64,000 nt of DNA from JAJDOJ01 sp034722015 (GTDB lineage Bacteria; Pseudomonadota; Gammaproteobacteria; JAJDOJ01): assembly GCA_034722015.1 (NCBI GenBank), contig JAYENI010000157.1, forward strand, positions 1 to 64,000. Direction: 5' to 3'. Below, piece after piece: positions 43,211-52,490 of this stretch (position 1 is its first letter; every line of letters starts with the position of its first letter). Below the pieces are notes generated by a model. It was not told the DNA's origin. It was given only the letters and a program-made list of their open reading frames with translations, and made no database searches. A program made the translations under genes and the position numbers.

Positions 43211-44089
43211 TCAGGCCGATTCGCTGACCGGGCCACGCACATCCAGGCCAAGGTTTTTCCAGATGGCGATCGTCGGCAATGCAAGATTCATCGTATAGAA
43301 ATGCAGTCCCGGCGCTCCCCGGGTTAGCAGGTCGTCGCAAAGACGCGTGACAACGTCGACGCCGAAGGCCCTGAGAGAATCCGTGTCGTCGCCAAAATCC
43401 TCCAGGCGCCAGCGTAACCATCGCGGGATTTCCGCACCGCAGCCGCCGGAGAACCGGGCCAGCTGCCTGAAGTTGATGATGGGCATGATGCCGGGAACGA
43501 CCGGCAGGTCCAGCCCCATGGCTTCGCAACGGTCTATGAAGCGAAAATACGCCTCGGCGTTGTAGAAGTACTGGGTAATCGCGCTGTTCGCGCCTGCTTC
43601 GACTTTCTGGCGGAAATGCTCCAGGTCGTCCCTGGCGCTGGCCGCTTCCGGATGGAACTCGGGGTAGGCGGCTACATCGATGTGGAAGTGATCGCCGGTC
43701 TCCTCGCGTATGAAACGGACAAGATCACTTGCATACCGAAAATCTCCACCGTGACGGACGCCTGAGGGGATATCTCCACGGAGCGCAATCACATGGCGTA
43801 TGCCGTTGTCGCGGTAGGTCTCGATGACCTGGTGAACCTGATCGCGGTCGGCGCCGATTCCCGAGATATGCGGCGCCGCCATACATCCCGCGCCGGCGAT
43901 CTCCAGGACCGTCTCAAGCGTCTTTTCCCTTGTCGAACCGCCGGCCCCGAAGGTGACCGAGAAGAAGCGGGGATCGAGTTCGGACGACAGGCGTTGCCGT
44001 GTCCTGTGGAGTTTCTTCTCGCCCTCGGGAGACCTGGGTGGAAAGAACTCTACGCTGAATATCCTTTCGTGCCGTTGCTGTGACTTCAT
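43211..44089 (-). CDS. metF: Methylenetetrahydrofolate reductase MetF
   Basis: A 292-residue TIM-barrel flavoprotein making 5-methyl-THF for methionine synthesis. Signatures: FSVEFFPPRSPEGE, FFSVTFGAGGSTREKT, HVIALRGDIPSG, AAYPEFHPEA, GANSAITQYFYNAEAYFRF. The ATG at 44087-44089 is just behind AGGAG and gives the usual length. It follows ahcY in the methyl-cycle operon. Confidence 0.95.
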   Translation of the reverse strand: MKSQQRHERIFSVEFFPPRSPEGEKKLHRTRQRLSSELDPRFFSVTFGAGGSTREKTLETVLEIAGAGCMAAPHISGIGADRDQVHQVIETYRDNGIRHVIALRGDIPSGVRHGGDFRYASDLVRFIREETGDHFHIDVAAYPEFHPEAASARDDLEHFRQKVEAGANSAITQYFYNAEAYFRFIDRCEAMGLDLPVVPGIMPIINFRQLARFSGGCGAEIPRWLRWRLEDFGDDTDSLRAFGVDVVTRLCDDLLTRGAPGLHFYTMNLALPTIAIWKNLGLDVRGPVSESA

Positions 44090-44160
44090 TGGCTCCTGAA
44101 TCCATGTCACCCGCCCGTCCCGGCCTCTCGCGGCCGTGGTTCACTTCCGGGCACGCCGCC

Positions 44161-45585
44161 TCAGTAGCGGTAGTAGTCCGGTTTGTAGGGGCCTTCCTGT
44201 GGGACCCCGATATACTCGGCCTGCCGGGGAGTCAAGGTCGTCATCTTCGCGCCGATTTTTTCCAGGTGAAGCCGGGCGACCTCTTCGTCGAGTTTCTTTG
44301 GAAGTACGTATACCCGTTTCTCATACTCAGCCGGTTTGACCCAGAGTTCCATTTGAGCCAGCACCTGGTTGGTGAAAGAGTTTGACATGACGAAACTCGG
44401 GTGGCCTGTGGCGCATCCCAGGTTTACCAGACGACCCTGGGCCAGCAGTATGATGCGTTTGCCATCCGGGAAAATGATGTGATCAACCTGGGGTTTGATA
44501 TTCTCCCACTCGTACACGCTGACGCCGGCCACATCGATTTCGTTGTCGAAATGACCGATGTTGCAGACGATCGCCTGGTTTTTCATGTTGGCCATGTGAT
44601 CGTGGGTAATCACGTGGTAGTTTCCGGTGGCGGTAACGAATACGTCGGCCTTGTCGGCGGCCTCTTCCAGCGTGACGACCCGGTAACCCTCCATCGCTGC
44701 CTGCAGGGCGCAGATGGGATCGATCTCTGTCACCCAGACGGTACAGCCCAGGCCGCGAAGCGACTGACAGCAACCCTTGCCTACGTCTCCATATCCGCAA
44801 ACCAGGGCGATCTTGCCTGCGAGCATGACGTCCGTCGCGCGCTTGATTCCGTCGACCAGTGACTCCCGGCATCCGTAGAGATTGTCGAATTTGGATTTGG
44901 TCACCGAATCGTTGACGTTGATTGCCGGGAAGGGCAGTTCGCCCTCGTCTTCCATCTGATAGAGGCGATGAACCCCTGTGGTGGTTTCTTCCGTTACCCC
45001 ACGGATATTCTTCTTGATCGCGGAATACCAGCCGGGGTGGGTGGAGATTCGGGACTTGATCGAGGCGTACAGGACCCTTTCTTCCTCGCTTTCCGGATTG
45101 TCCAGAACAGAGGGGTCATTTTCGGCCTTCGCGCCGAGTGTGACCAGCATCGTGGCGTCACCGCCGTCGTCAAGAATCATGTTGGGTGTTCCACCGTCGT
45201 CCCATTCCATGATCCGGTGCGTAAAGGCCCAGTATTCCTCAAGACTTTCGCCCTTGAAGGCGAATACCGGAATCCCGTCCCGGGCGATTGCGGCGGCGGC
45301 ATGGTCCTGTGTGGAGAAGATATTGCATGAGGCCCAGCGGACCTCTGCTCCCAGTGCGGTCAGCGTCTCGATCAGCACCGCGGTCTGGATCGTCATGTGA
45401 AGACTGCCCGCGATGCGGGCGCCCCTCAATGGTTGTTCCGCCGTGTATTTTTCTCGCAGGGCCATGAGTCCCGGCATCTCTGTTTCGGCGATGGCAATTT
45501 CCTTGCGGCCCCACCCGGCAAGTTCAAGGTCCGCGACGTGGAATTCGGGGCGAAGGTTTTCTGCTGTCTGTGTCGTCATATTCAT
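44161..45585 (-). CDS. ahcY: Adenosylhomocysteinase AhcY
   Basis: A 474-residue NAD-dependent enzyme that splits S-adenosylhomocysteine to adenosine and homocysteine. Signatures: GSLHMTIQTAVLIETLTALG, WASCNIFSTQDHAAAAIA, NAD loop VCGYGDVGKGCCQSLRG, GHFDNEIDV and the C-terminal KPDYYRY. The metK stop lies only 11 bp upstream, so metK and ahcY are one transcript. I looked for a SAH riboswitch in front and did not see one. Confidence 0.96.
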   Translation of the reverse strand: MNMTTQTAENLRPEFHVADLELAGWGRKEIAIAETEMPGLMALREKYTAEQPLRGARIAGSLHMTIQTAVLIETLTALGAEVRWASCNIFSTQDHAAAAIARDGIPVFAFKGESLEEYWAFTHRIMEWDDGGTPNMILDDGGDATMLVTLGAKAENDPSVLDNPESEEERVLYASIKSRISTHPGWYSAIKKNIRGVTEETTTGVHRLYQMEDEGELPFPAINVNDSVTKSKFDNLYGCRESLVDGIKRATDVMLAGKIALVCGYGDVGKGCCQSLRGLGCTVWVTEIDPICALQAAMEGYRVVTLEEAADKADVFVTATGNYHVITHDHMANMKNQAIVCNIGHFDNEIDVAGVSVYEWENIKPQVDHIIFPDGKRIILLAQGRLVNLGCATGHPSFVMSNSFTNQVLAQMELWVKPAEYEKRVYVLPKKLDEEVARLHLEKIGAKMTTLTPRQAEYIGVPQEGPYKPDYYRY

Positions 45586-45596
45586 TTCCCTGTAAT

Positions 45597-46793
45597 TCAG
45601 GAACCGGCAACCTGGATCTGGGCGCCCAGCCCGGCATCGTCTCTCAGCTCCGCGGCCTTGTCGGTCCGTTCCCAGGTGAACTCAGGTTCCTCTCGCCCGA
45701 AGTGACCGTAGGCGGCGGTTTTCTGATAGATCGGGCGAACCAGATCCAGCATTCTGGCCAGTCCGTAGGGCCTGAGGTCAAAATGCCCCCGTATCAGGGC
45801 GACGATCCTTTCATCCGGGATCTTGCCGGTTCCGTAGGTCTCGACGGATATGGATGTCGGTTCGGCTACGCCGATCGCGTAAGAGACCTGTATCTCGCAG
45901 CGCTCGGCCAGACCGGCGGCGACCACGTTTTTGGCGACGTACCGCGCGGCATAGGCAGCCGAACGATCCACCTTCGAAGGATCCTTTCCGGAAAACGCGC
46001 CGCCACCGTGCCGCGCGGCGCCGCCGTAGGTGTCCACGATAATCTTGCGGCCGGTGAGCCCGCAATCGCCCACCGGGCCACCGATGACGAAACTGCCGGT
46101 CGGATTGATATGGTATCGCGTATTCGAATCCGTCCACTGGGGCGGCAGTACCGGTTGGATGATGTTTTCCATGACCGCTTCACGCAGGTGCCCGTAGTCG
46201 ATATCCGGGTCGTGCTGCGTCGACAGGACGACGGCGTCGATCCCGGAGATCCTGCCGTCCTCGTAGCGGAACGTGACCTGGCTCTTCGCGTCGGGGCGAA
46301 GCCACGGGAGCACGTGAGTCTTGCGCATTTCGGCCTGCCGCTCCACCAGACGATGGGCGAAGGTGATCGGGGCTGGCATCAGGACGTCGGTTTCGCTGGT
46401 CGCGTAGCCGAACATGAGTCCCTGGTCACCTGCACCCTGGCTCTGCGGTGCGGTACGGTCGACACCCCGTGCAATATCCGATGACTGCTTACCGATCAGG
46501 GACATGACCGCACAGGTGCTGCCATCGAACCCTACGTCGGAGCTCGTGTAGCCAATGTCGCAGACGACCTTGCGAGCCAGTTCGTCGAGGTCGATCCAGG
46601 CCTCCGTCGTAATCTCGCCCGCGAGGATCACGGCCCCGGTTTTTACCATGGTTTCACACGCGACACGTGCGTTCTCCGGCGCGGGATCCTGTTCGAGAAT
46701 CGCGTCGAGCACCGCGTCAGAGATCTGGTCGGCGATCTTGTCGGGGTGACCCTCCGAGACCGACTCGGAGGTGAAAAGAAAATTGTCAGACAT
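45597..46793 (-). CDS. metK: S-adenosylmethionine synthetase MetK
   Basis: A 398-residue enzyme making SAM from methionine and ATP. FTSESVSEGHPDKIADQISD at the N-terminus, GAGDQGLMFGYA and GGGAFSGKDPSKVDRSAAY are the signature motifs. The ATG at 46791-46793 is chosen over a GTG at 46811. First gene of metK-ahcY-metF-rsmE, which runs the activated methyl cycle end to end. Confidence 0.96.
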   Translation of the reverse strand: MSDNFLFTSESVSEGHPDKIADQISDAVLDAILEQDPAPENARVACETMVKTGAVILAGEITTEAWIDLDELARKVVCDIGYTSSDVGFDGSTCAVMSLIGKQSSDIARGVDRTAPQSQGAGDQGLMFGYATSETDVLMPAPITFAHRLVERQAEMRKTHVLPWLRPDAKSQVTFRYEDGRISGIDAVVLSTQHDPDIDYGHLREAVMENIIQPVLPPQWTDSNTRYHINPTGSFVIGGPVGDCGLTGRKIIVDTYGGAARHGGGAFSGKDPSKVDRSAAYAARYVAKNVVAAGLAERCEIQVSYAIGVAEPTSISVETYGTGKIPDERIVALIRGHFDLRPYGLARMLDLVRPIYQKTAAYGHFGREEPEFTWERTDKAAELRDDAGLGAQIQVAGS

Positions 46794-47015
46794 CCGGGTA
46801 GAAACCTCCACTAGATGGGGTTGCGTGCGGGAAGGGGCTGATTTCCCGCCAGGTTATTTCGGGCGCGATATATTATCAGATTACGTGGCTTGGCGCGAAC
46901 CCGGGTTCTCGGGGAGGCGGCGTACTCCCAAATCACACCTAACGGATGCAATCCACCGGAAAGTCGATTAGGCTGCGCCACCCCAGTCTCTATCAGCCGG
47001 TCAGGGAGCTAGCGA

Positions 47016-47576
47016 ATGGTCAGTCTTGAAACCCCGGTTTGCGAATTCGGGAAACACGCCGTCGATTTCGACCTGCCAGGTGTCGACGGGCACCGCTGGG
47101 CCCTGTCCCGGTGCCGGGGGAAACGTGGTCTGCTGGTCATGTTCATCTGCAATCACTGCCCCTACGTCAAGGCCGTGCGTGACCGCATCGTCAGGGACAC
47201 ACGTGAGCTGATGGAGCACGGAATCAACAGTGTGGCAATTATGTCGAACGACCCTGCCGAATATCCTGAGGATTCGTTCGAGAACATGAAGCGGGTGGCG
47301 GAGGAGTTCGATTTCCCTTTCCCGTATCTCCTGGACGAGACGCAGGAAGTCGTCAGGGCGTACGGGGCTGTTTGTACTCCCGATTTCTTTGGTTACAACG
47401 CGGACCTTGAGCTTCAGTATCGGGGCAGACTGGATGCCAGCCGCAAGGAGGCTGCCCCTGAGGACGTTCGCCGGGACCTGTTCGAAGCCATGAAACAGGT
47501 GGCGGAATCGGGTAAGGGGCCACAGGATCAGATCCCGGGGATGGGTTGCTCCATTAAATGGCGCGAACGGTCCTGA
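47016..47576 (+). CDS. Thioredoxin-like (redoxin/AhpC-TSA type) protein
   Basis: A 186-residue cytosolic thioredoxin-fold protein without signal peptide. The active-site-like motif is CNHCPYV near residue 46, preceded by the redoxin strand LLVMFICNH; SVAIMSNDPAEYPEDSFENM and GVDGHRWALS match a known family of thioredoxin-like peroxidase relatives. Substrate unknown. Divergent from metK. Confidence 0.85.
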   Translation: MVSLETPVCEFGKHAVDFDLPGVDGHRWALSRCRGKRGLLVMFICNHCPYVKAVRDRIVRDTRELMEHGINSVAIMSNDPAEYPEDSFENMKRVAEEFDFPFPYLLDETQEVVRAYGAVCTPDFFGYNADLELQYRGRLDASRKEAAPEDVRRDLFEAMKQVAESGKGPQDQIPGMGCSIKWRERS

Positions 47577-48062
47577 GTCCTGGTGACATGCACCCGCGGC
47601 GGCAGATGTGGTTCTCCAAATTCTCCTTCTTTCAATGACTGTTGTTTCGGCTGCCTCGTGCAATCCGATTGACAGCGGGATCTTCTGGGTCGTCGATCAT
47701 ATATCGTAACCAGCTGATAGCATTGGAAAAGGTAGCGGTATTTGCGCGCCGCTCCCCGTGTGCAGGGAGGGCATTGTATAAAAATTTTATACCTACCTAT
47801 TAATACACCGATGTTGCTGCCATCGCCCACTTTGGTGAGAATCCCCGCTTTTGCGCGATTCCGTCCTTGGTAAGGTGTCGCACTCGGGCGCACTAACGAA
47901 GAAAAATGGGAGCGTCCCGGCAATCACCTGAAACCCGGAAATAACAAACTGTATGGCCAAGCATCTGCCGACGCCCGGTGCCTCCCGGGGCCCCGATTCT
48001 GCGTGGTGCGTTCGCAAGGTCGAGTCGCGAATCTGCAAGTTTTAAACTAAGGAGTCACTTAG
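47577..48062. other. 485-bp gene-free region upstream of tkt
   Basis: No convincing ORF. It should contain the terminator of the thioredoxin-like gene and the promoter of the tkt operon. It contains an AT-rich near-palindrome (47776-47792) and, at 47917-47928, CCGGCAATCACC followed by TGA, a degenerate single tip of the dispersed repeat. A ribosome-binding site AAGGAG lies in front of tkt. Confidence 0.5.
47776..47792. promoter_or_regulatory. AT-rich near-perfect palindrome upstream of tkt operon
   Basis: GTATAAAAATTTTATAC is a 17-base dyad with a single central asymmetry, in otherwise GC-rich DNA, 270 bp before the tkt start. It could be an operator or part of a promoter. No regulator can be named. 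Confidence 0.3.
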
Positions 48063-50063
48063 ATGCCGTCAAGAAGAGAACTGGCCAACGCGATACGCGC
48101 GTTGAGTATGGACGCCGTGCAAAAGGCGAATTCCGGTCACCCAGGCATGCCGATGGGTATGGCGGACATCGCGGAAGTGCTCTGGAACGACTATTTGCGG
48201 CACAATCCGGCCAATCCGAAATGGGCCGACAGGGATCGCTTCGTCATATCCAACGGTCACGGCTCCATGCTGGTCTACTCTCTGCTGCATCTGGCCGGCT
48301 ACGATCTGCCAATTGATGAACTGAAGGCGTTCCGGCAGCTTCATTCCAGAACACCCGGCCATCCCGAGTACGGCTACGCTCCCGGTGTCGAAACCACCAC
48401 GGGCCCGTTGGGGCAGGGCATCACCAATGCCGTCGGCATGGCAATCGCCGAAAAGACCCTCGCAGCGCAGTTTAATCGCCCCGGCAAGGAAATCGTCGAC
48501 CACTACACCTATGTCTTTCTTGGCGACGGGTGCCTGATGGAGGGGATTTCCCACGAGGCCAGTTCGCTGGCCGGTACGCTGGGGCTCGGGAAACTCATCG
48601 GTTTCTACGACGACAACGGGATCTCCATCGACGGCGAGGTCGAGGGATGGTTCACCGACGATACGCCCCGGCGCTTCGAGGCCTATGGCTGGCACGTGAT
48701 TCCGGATGTGGACGGTCATGACTCGAATGCCATCAAGGCCGCCATCGAGCAGGCGCGCGCCGAGAGCGGTCGCCCGACGATGATCTGTTGCAAGACCATT
48801 ATCGGCTGGGGTTCACCGAACAAGCAGGGCAAGGAGGAGTGTCATGGTGCCGCCCTCGGAGACGATGAGGTAGCCCTGGTTCGGGAGACGATCGGCTGGA
48901 CGCACGAGCCCTTCGTGATCCCCGATGATATCCGCGCCGGCTGGGATGCGCGGGGCAAGGGTGGCGACGCCGAGGGGGAATGGAACAATCTGTTCGAAGC
49001 CTACCGGTCCGAGAGCCCGGATCTGGCGGCGGAATTCGAGCGGCGTATCGCCGGTGACCTCCCTGCGGACTGGTCGGAGAAGGCGGATGCCTTTATCGAA
49101 TCCGTCGTCGGGAAGGCGGCGTCGATTCCGAGCCGCAAGGCGTCCCAGCAGACTATCGAAGGCTATGCAGCGAATCTTCCGGAGATGCTGGGCGGTTCGG
49201 CCGACCTCGCCGGTTCCAACCTCACCATGTGGTCGGGTTCGAAGCCATTGAGCAGAGCGGACAGTTCCGGTAACTACATTCACTATGGCGTGCGGGAATT
49301 CGGCATGTCCGCCATCATGAACGGCATCGCGCTTCATGGTGGTTTCATCCCCTATGGCGGCACCTTCCTGATGTTCTCGGAGTACGCCCGGAATGCGCTG
49401 CGCATGGCGGCACTGATGAAGGTTCGCAGCCTGTTCGTCTATACGCACGATTCCATCGGTCTGGGTGAGGACGGCCCGACCCACCAGCCCGTCGAGCAGA
49501 TCGCGACCTTGCGCATGATTCCGCGCATGACCGTATGGCGACCCTGCGACGCGGTTGAAACCGCGATTGCCTGGAAGACGGCTCTCGAAAACGACGCCGG
49601 ACCGAGCTGCCTGATCTTTTCGCGTCAGAATCTGGCTCACGAGGATCGCACGCCGGAGCAACTGGCCAACGTCAGCCGCGGTGCCTATATCCTCCGCGAC
49701 ACCGAGGGCACGCCGGACTGCATCATCATCGCGACCGGTTCCGAAGTCGGAATCGCCGGGGAGGCTGCGGAGCAGCTGGCCGGGAACGGCAAACAGGTCC
49801 GGGTCGTCTCGATGCCCTCGACCGAGGTCTTCGATGCCCAGGACGAGCGTTATCGCGAGTCCGTATTACCTTCGGATGTTACGGCGCGTGTGGCGGTCGA
49901 GGCCGGTGTACCGGATTTCTGGCTGAAATATGTCGGTCTCGGGGGCAAGGTCGTCGGCATCGGCACTTTTGGAGAATCCGCGCCTGGCGGCACCTTGATG
50001 AAGGAATTCGGTTTCACTGTCGACAACATCGTGAATACTGTCAACTCAGTACTCTCCCAATAA
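48063..50063 (+). CDS. tkt: Transketolase
   Basis: A 666-residue ThDP enzyme of the Calvin and pentose-phosphate cycles. The ThDP motif is GDGCLMEGISHEASSLAGTL. ANSGHPGMPMGMADIAEVLW, HGSMLVYSLLHLAGYDLP and the C-terminal THDSIGLGEDGPTHQPVEQ are intact. AAGGAG lies before the ATG. It heads tkt-gap-pgk-pyk-fba, the arrangement of CO2-fixing sulfur oxidisers. Confidence 0.97.
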   Translation: MPSRRELANAIRALSMDAVQKANSGHPGMPMGMADIAEVLWNDYLRHNPANPKWADRDRFVISNGHGSMLVYSLLHLAGYDLPIDELKAFRQLHSRTPGHPEYGYAPGVETTTGPLGQGITNAVGMAIAEKTLAAQFNRPGKEIVDHYTYVFLGDGCLMEGISHEASSLAGTLGLGKLIGFYDDNGISIDGEVEGWFTDDTPRRFEAYGWHVIPDVDGHDSNAIKAAIEQARAESGRPTMICCKTIIGWGSPNKQGKEECHGAALGDDEVALVRETIGWTHEPFVIPDDIRAGWDARGKGGDAEGEWNNLFEAYRSESPDLAAEFERRIAGDLPADWSEKADAFIESVVGKAASIPSRKASQQTIEGYAANLPEMLGGSADLAGSNLTMWSGSKPLSRADSSGNYIHYGVREFGMSAIMNGIALHGGFIPYGGTFLMFSEYARNALRMAALMKVRSLFVYTHDSIGLGEDGPTHQPVEQIATLRMIPRMTVWRPCDAVETAIAWKTALENDAGPSCLIFSRQNLAHEDRTPEQLANVSRGAYILRDTEGTPDCIIIATGSEVGIAGEAAEQLAGNGKQVRVVSMPSTEVFDAQDERYRESVLPSDVTARVAVEAGVPDFWLKYVGLGGKVVGIGTFGESAPGGTLMKEFGFTVDNIVNTVNSVLSQ

Positions 50064-50157
50064 TCCGAATGCCGGAGGGTCGTGGCCGTGCTGACAGCAT
50101 CTCCGGTTTCCGAAGTTTTCACGTAACACACTTTCCTTACCAAGAGGATTTTTCACT

Positions 50158-51162
50158 ATGACGATTAAAGTAGGTATTAACGGTTTTGGCCGCATTGGCC
50201 GCATGGCGTTCCGTGTCATCGACAGGGACTTTGCTGATATCGAAGTGGTCGGTATCAACGATCTGCTGGATGCCGACTACCTCGCGTACATGCTCAAGTA
50301 TGATTCGGTTCATGGCCGTTTCGGCGGTGATATCGCCGTCGATGGCAACAACCTGGTTGTCAGCGGCAAGACCATTCGCCTGACCGCCGAGCGCGATCCT
50401 GCCAACCTGAAATGGGACGAGATCGGTGCTGACCTCATCATCGAGTGTACCGGCTTCTTCCTGACCGAAGAGACCTGCCGGAAGCACATCGACGCGGGCG
50501 CCAAAAAGGTCGTGCAGAGCGCTCCGTCTAAGGACGGTACACCGATGTTCGTCTACGGCGTCAACCACGAAACCTATGCCGGTCAGGCCATCGTCTCTGC
50601 GGCTTCCTGCACCACCAACTGCCTGGCGCCGATCGCCAAGGTCGTGCACGACAATTGGGGCATCAAGCGTGGCCTGATGACGACCGTGCACGCCGCGACC
50701 GCGACGCAGAAGACGGTCGACGGGCCTTCGATGAAGGACTGGCGCGGCGGCCGTGGCATCCTGGAAAACATCATTCCTTCGTCGACCGGCGCCGCCAAGG
50801 CGGTCGGTGTCGTGCTGCCCGAGCTGAACGGTAAACTGACCGGCATGGCCTTCCGCGTGCCGACCTCGGACGTGTCCGTCGTCGACCTGACCGTGGAACT
50901 CAACAGTGATGCGTCCTACGATGATATCTGCGCGGCCATGAAGGCAGCCTCGGAGTCCGGCCCGATGAGTGAAACACTCGCCTACACCGATGAAAAGGTT
51001 GTGTCTACGGACTTCCGTGGTGTCGGCCACTCGTCCATTTTCGATGCCGGAGCAGGCATCGCGCTGGATGGCAGCTTCGTCAAGCTTGTGTCCTGGTATG
51101 ACAACGAGTATGGCTACACCTGCAACATGATGCGCTTCGTGCGCCACGTTGCCGCCAACTGA
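50158..51162 (+). CDS. gap: Glyceraldehyde-3-phosphate dehydrogenase (type I)
   Basis: A 334-residue NAD(P)-dependent enzyme. KVGINGFGRIGRMAFRV is the dinucleotide-binding start; the catalytic Cys is in ASCTTNCLAP, with the His in MTTVHAATATQ. Cofactor preference cannot be settled by eye (after FGRIGR the second strand ends VVGINDL). Downstream of tkt by 94 bp. Confidence 0.97.
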   Translation: MTIKVGINGFGRIGRMAFRVIDRDFADIEVVGINDLLDADYLAYMLKYDSVHGRFGGDIAVDGNNLVVSGKTIRLTAERDPANLKWDEIGADLIIECTGFFLTEETCRKHIDAGAKKVVQSAPSKDGTPMFVYGVNHETYAGQAIVSAASCTTNCLAPIAKVVHDNWGIKRGLMTTVHAATATQKTVDGPSMKDWRGGRGILENIIPSSTGAAKAVGVVLPELNGKLTGMAFRVPTSDVSVVDLTVELNSDASYDDICAAMKAASESGPMSETLAYTDEKVVSTDFRGVGHSSIFDAGAGIALDGSFVKLVSWYDNEYGYTCNMMRFVRHVAAN

Positions 51163-51181
51163 GAGGCTTGACCTGTCGGGT

Positions 51182-51207
51182 ACGGGGTGGGTGGCAGCCC
51201 ACCCCGT
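51182..51207 (+). terminator. 10-bp perfect hairpin after gap
   Basis: ACGGGGTGGG (51182-51191), loop TGGCAG, CCCACCCCGT (51198-51207). It lies 20 bp after the gap stop. The stem is strong but is followed by CTTGCTG, not a U-run, so it may protect the 3' end or pause transcription rather than terminate. Confidence 0.55.
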
Positions 51208-51220
51208 CTTGCTGAAAGCT

Positions 51221-51254
51221 GTTTGTTAAATCGCAGCTGTTTAACAAACCGTTT
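51221..51254 (+). terminator. Second perfect hairpin plus T-run before pgk
   Basis: GTTTGTTAAA (51221-51230), 9-base loop, TTTAACAAAC (51240-51249), then CGTTTTT. An intrinsic-terminator or attenuator-like arrangement directly in front of the pgk ribosome-binding site (AAGGAG, 51270). Partial termination here would raise tkt-gap expression above pgk-pyk-fba. Confidence 0.55.
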
Positions 51255-51281
51255 TTGGATTTCAGTCCCAAGGAGTTTTGT

Positions 51282-52463
51282 ATGTCCGTCGTCAAAATGA
51301 CCGATCTTGATTTGGCAGGCAAGCGCGTGCTGATTCGCCAGGACCTCAATGTGCCGATCAAGGACGGGAAGGTCGCGAGCGACAAGCGTATCCGTGCGAG
51401 TATGCCGACCATGGAACTCGCAATGAAGGCCGGAGCAAGCGTCATGCTGATGTCGCACCTCGGCCGCCCTGCCGAGGGTGAGTACGCAGAGGAGTTTTCG
51501 CTGCAACCGGTGGCCGACTACCTGTCGGAGGCTTTTGGCAAGGAGGTCCGTGTCGTCAAGGACTATCTCGACTCGGCACCCGAACTGGGCGAGGGTGAAC
51601 TGGTTCTGCTCGAGAATGTCCGCTTCAACACAGGGGAGAAGAAGGACGCCGAAGACCTGTCGAAGCGGTATGCCGCTCTGTGCGATGTCTTCGTCATGGA
51701 CGCATTTGGTACGGCGCACCGAGCGCAGGCCTCGACACACGGGGTTGCGAAGTTCGCGCCCACGGCCTGCGCCGGCCCCCTGCTGGCCGGAGAACTGGAA
51801 GCCCTCGGAAAGGCGCTCGGCAATCCTGCCCGCCCAATGGCCGCTATCGTTGGTGGTTCAAAGGTGTCGACCAAGCTGACGGTGCTGGAATCGCTGTCGG
51901 GCGTGGTCGATCAGTTGATCCCGGGCGGGGGAATCGCCAACACGTTCATCGCCGCGGCCGGCTATGGCGTCGGGAAGTCCCTCTACGAGGAAGACCTCCT
52001 GCCCCAGGCCAGGCGTCTGATGGAAGTGGCCCGTTCCAAGGGAAACGATATCCCGGTGCCTACCGACGTGGTGGTCGGCAAGGCGTTCGCGGAAGACGCA
52101 GAGGCGGTGGTGAAAAAGGTCGACGAGGTGGCTGACGACGATATGATCTTCGATATCGGTCCCGAAACCGCTGCAACCTATGCCGGGATGATGAAAACCG
52201 CCGGCACGATTGTCTGGAACGGCCCCGTGGGGGTTTTCGAGTTCGATCAGTTTGGCGCCGGGACCAGGACCCTTGGCGAGGCCATCGCGGCATCGGAGGC
52301 CTTCTCCATCGCCGGAGGCGGGGACACGCTCGCCGCGGTCGACAAGTACGGAATCGCCGATCGTGTGTCCTACATCTCCACCGGCGGTGGGGCGTTTCTC
52401 GAGTTTCTCGAGGGAAAGAAATTGCCGGCCGTCGCGATGCTCGAAGCGCGCGCCGGGGGTTGA
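51282..52463 (+). CDS. pgk: Phosphoglycerate kinase
   Basis: A 393-residue enzyme. GKRVLIRQDLNVPIKDGKV, MSHLGRPAEGE, LLENVRFNTGEKKD and GGGDTLAAVDKYG (nucleotide-binding) are conserved. The ATG at 51282 follows AAGGAG. Glycolysis/Calvin cycle, between gap and pyk. Confidence 0.97.
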   Translation: MSVVKMTDLDLAGKRVLIRQDLNVPIKDGKVASDKRIRASMPTMELAMKAGASVMLMSHLGRPAEGEYAEEFSLQPVADYLSEAFGKEVRVVKDYLDSAPELGEGELVLLENVRFNTGEKKDAEDLSKRYAALCDVFVMDAFGTAHRAQASTHGVAKFAPTACAGPLLAGELEALGKALGNPARPMAAIVGGSKVSTKLTVLESLSGVVDQLIPGGGIANTFIAAAGYGVGKSLYEEDLLPQARRLMEVARSKGNDIPVPTDVVVGKAFAEDAEAVVKKVDEVADDDMIFDIGPETAATYAGMMKTAGTIVWNGPVGVFEFDQFGAGTRTLGEAIAASEAFSIAGGGDTLAAVDKYGIADRVSYISTGGGAFLEFLEGKKLPAVAMLEARAGG

Positions 52464-52490
52464 TCCCGTATTGACCTGTCCACCTGACGC

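Noticed and set aside
46794..47015. Possible SAH or SAM riboswitch upstream of metK-ahcY
   Set aside because: I read the minus-strand leader and found neither the conserved SAH pseudoknot core nor a SAM-I/II type core.
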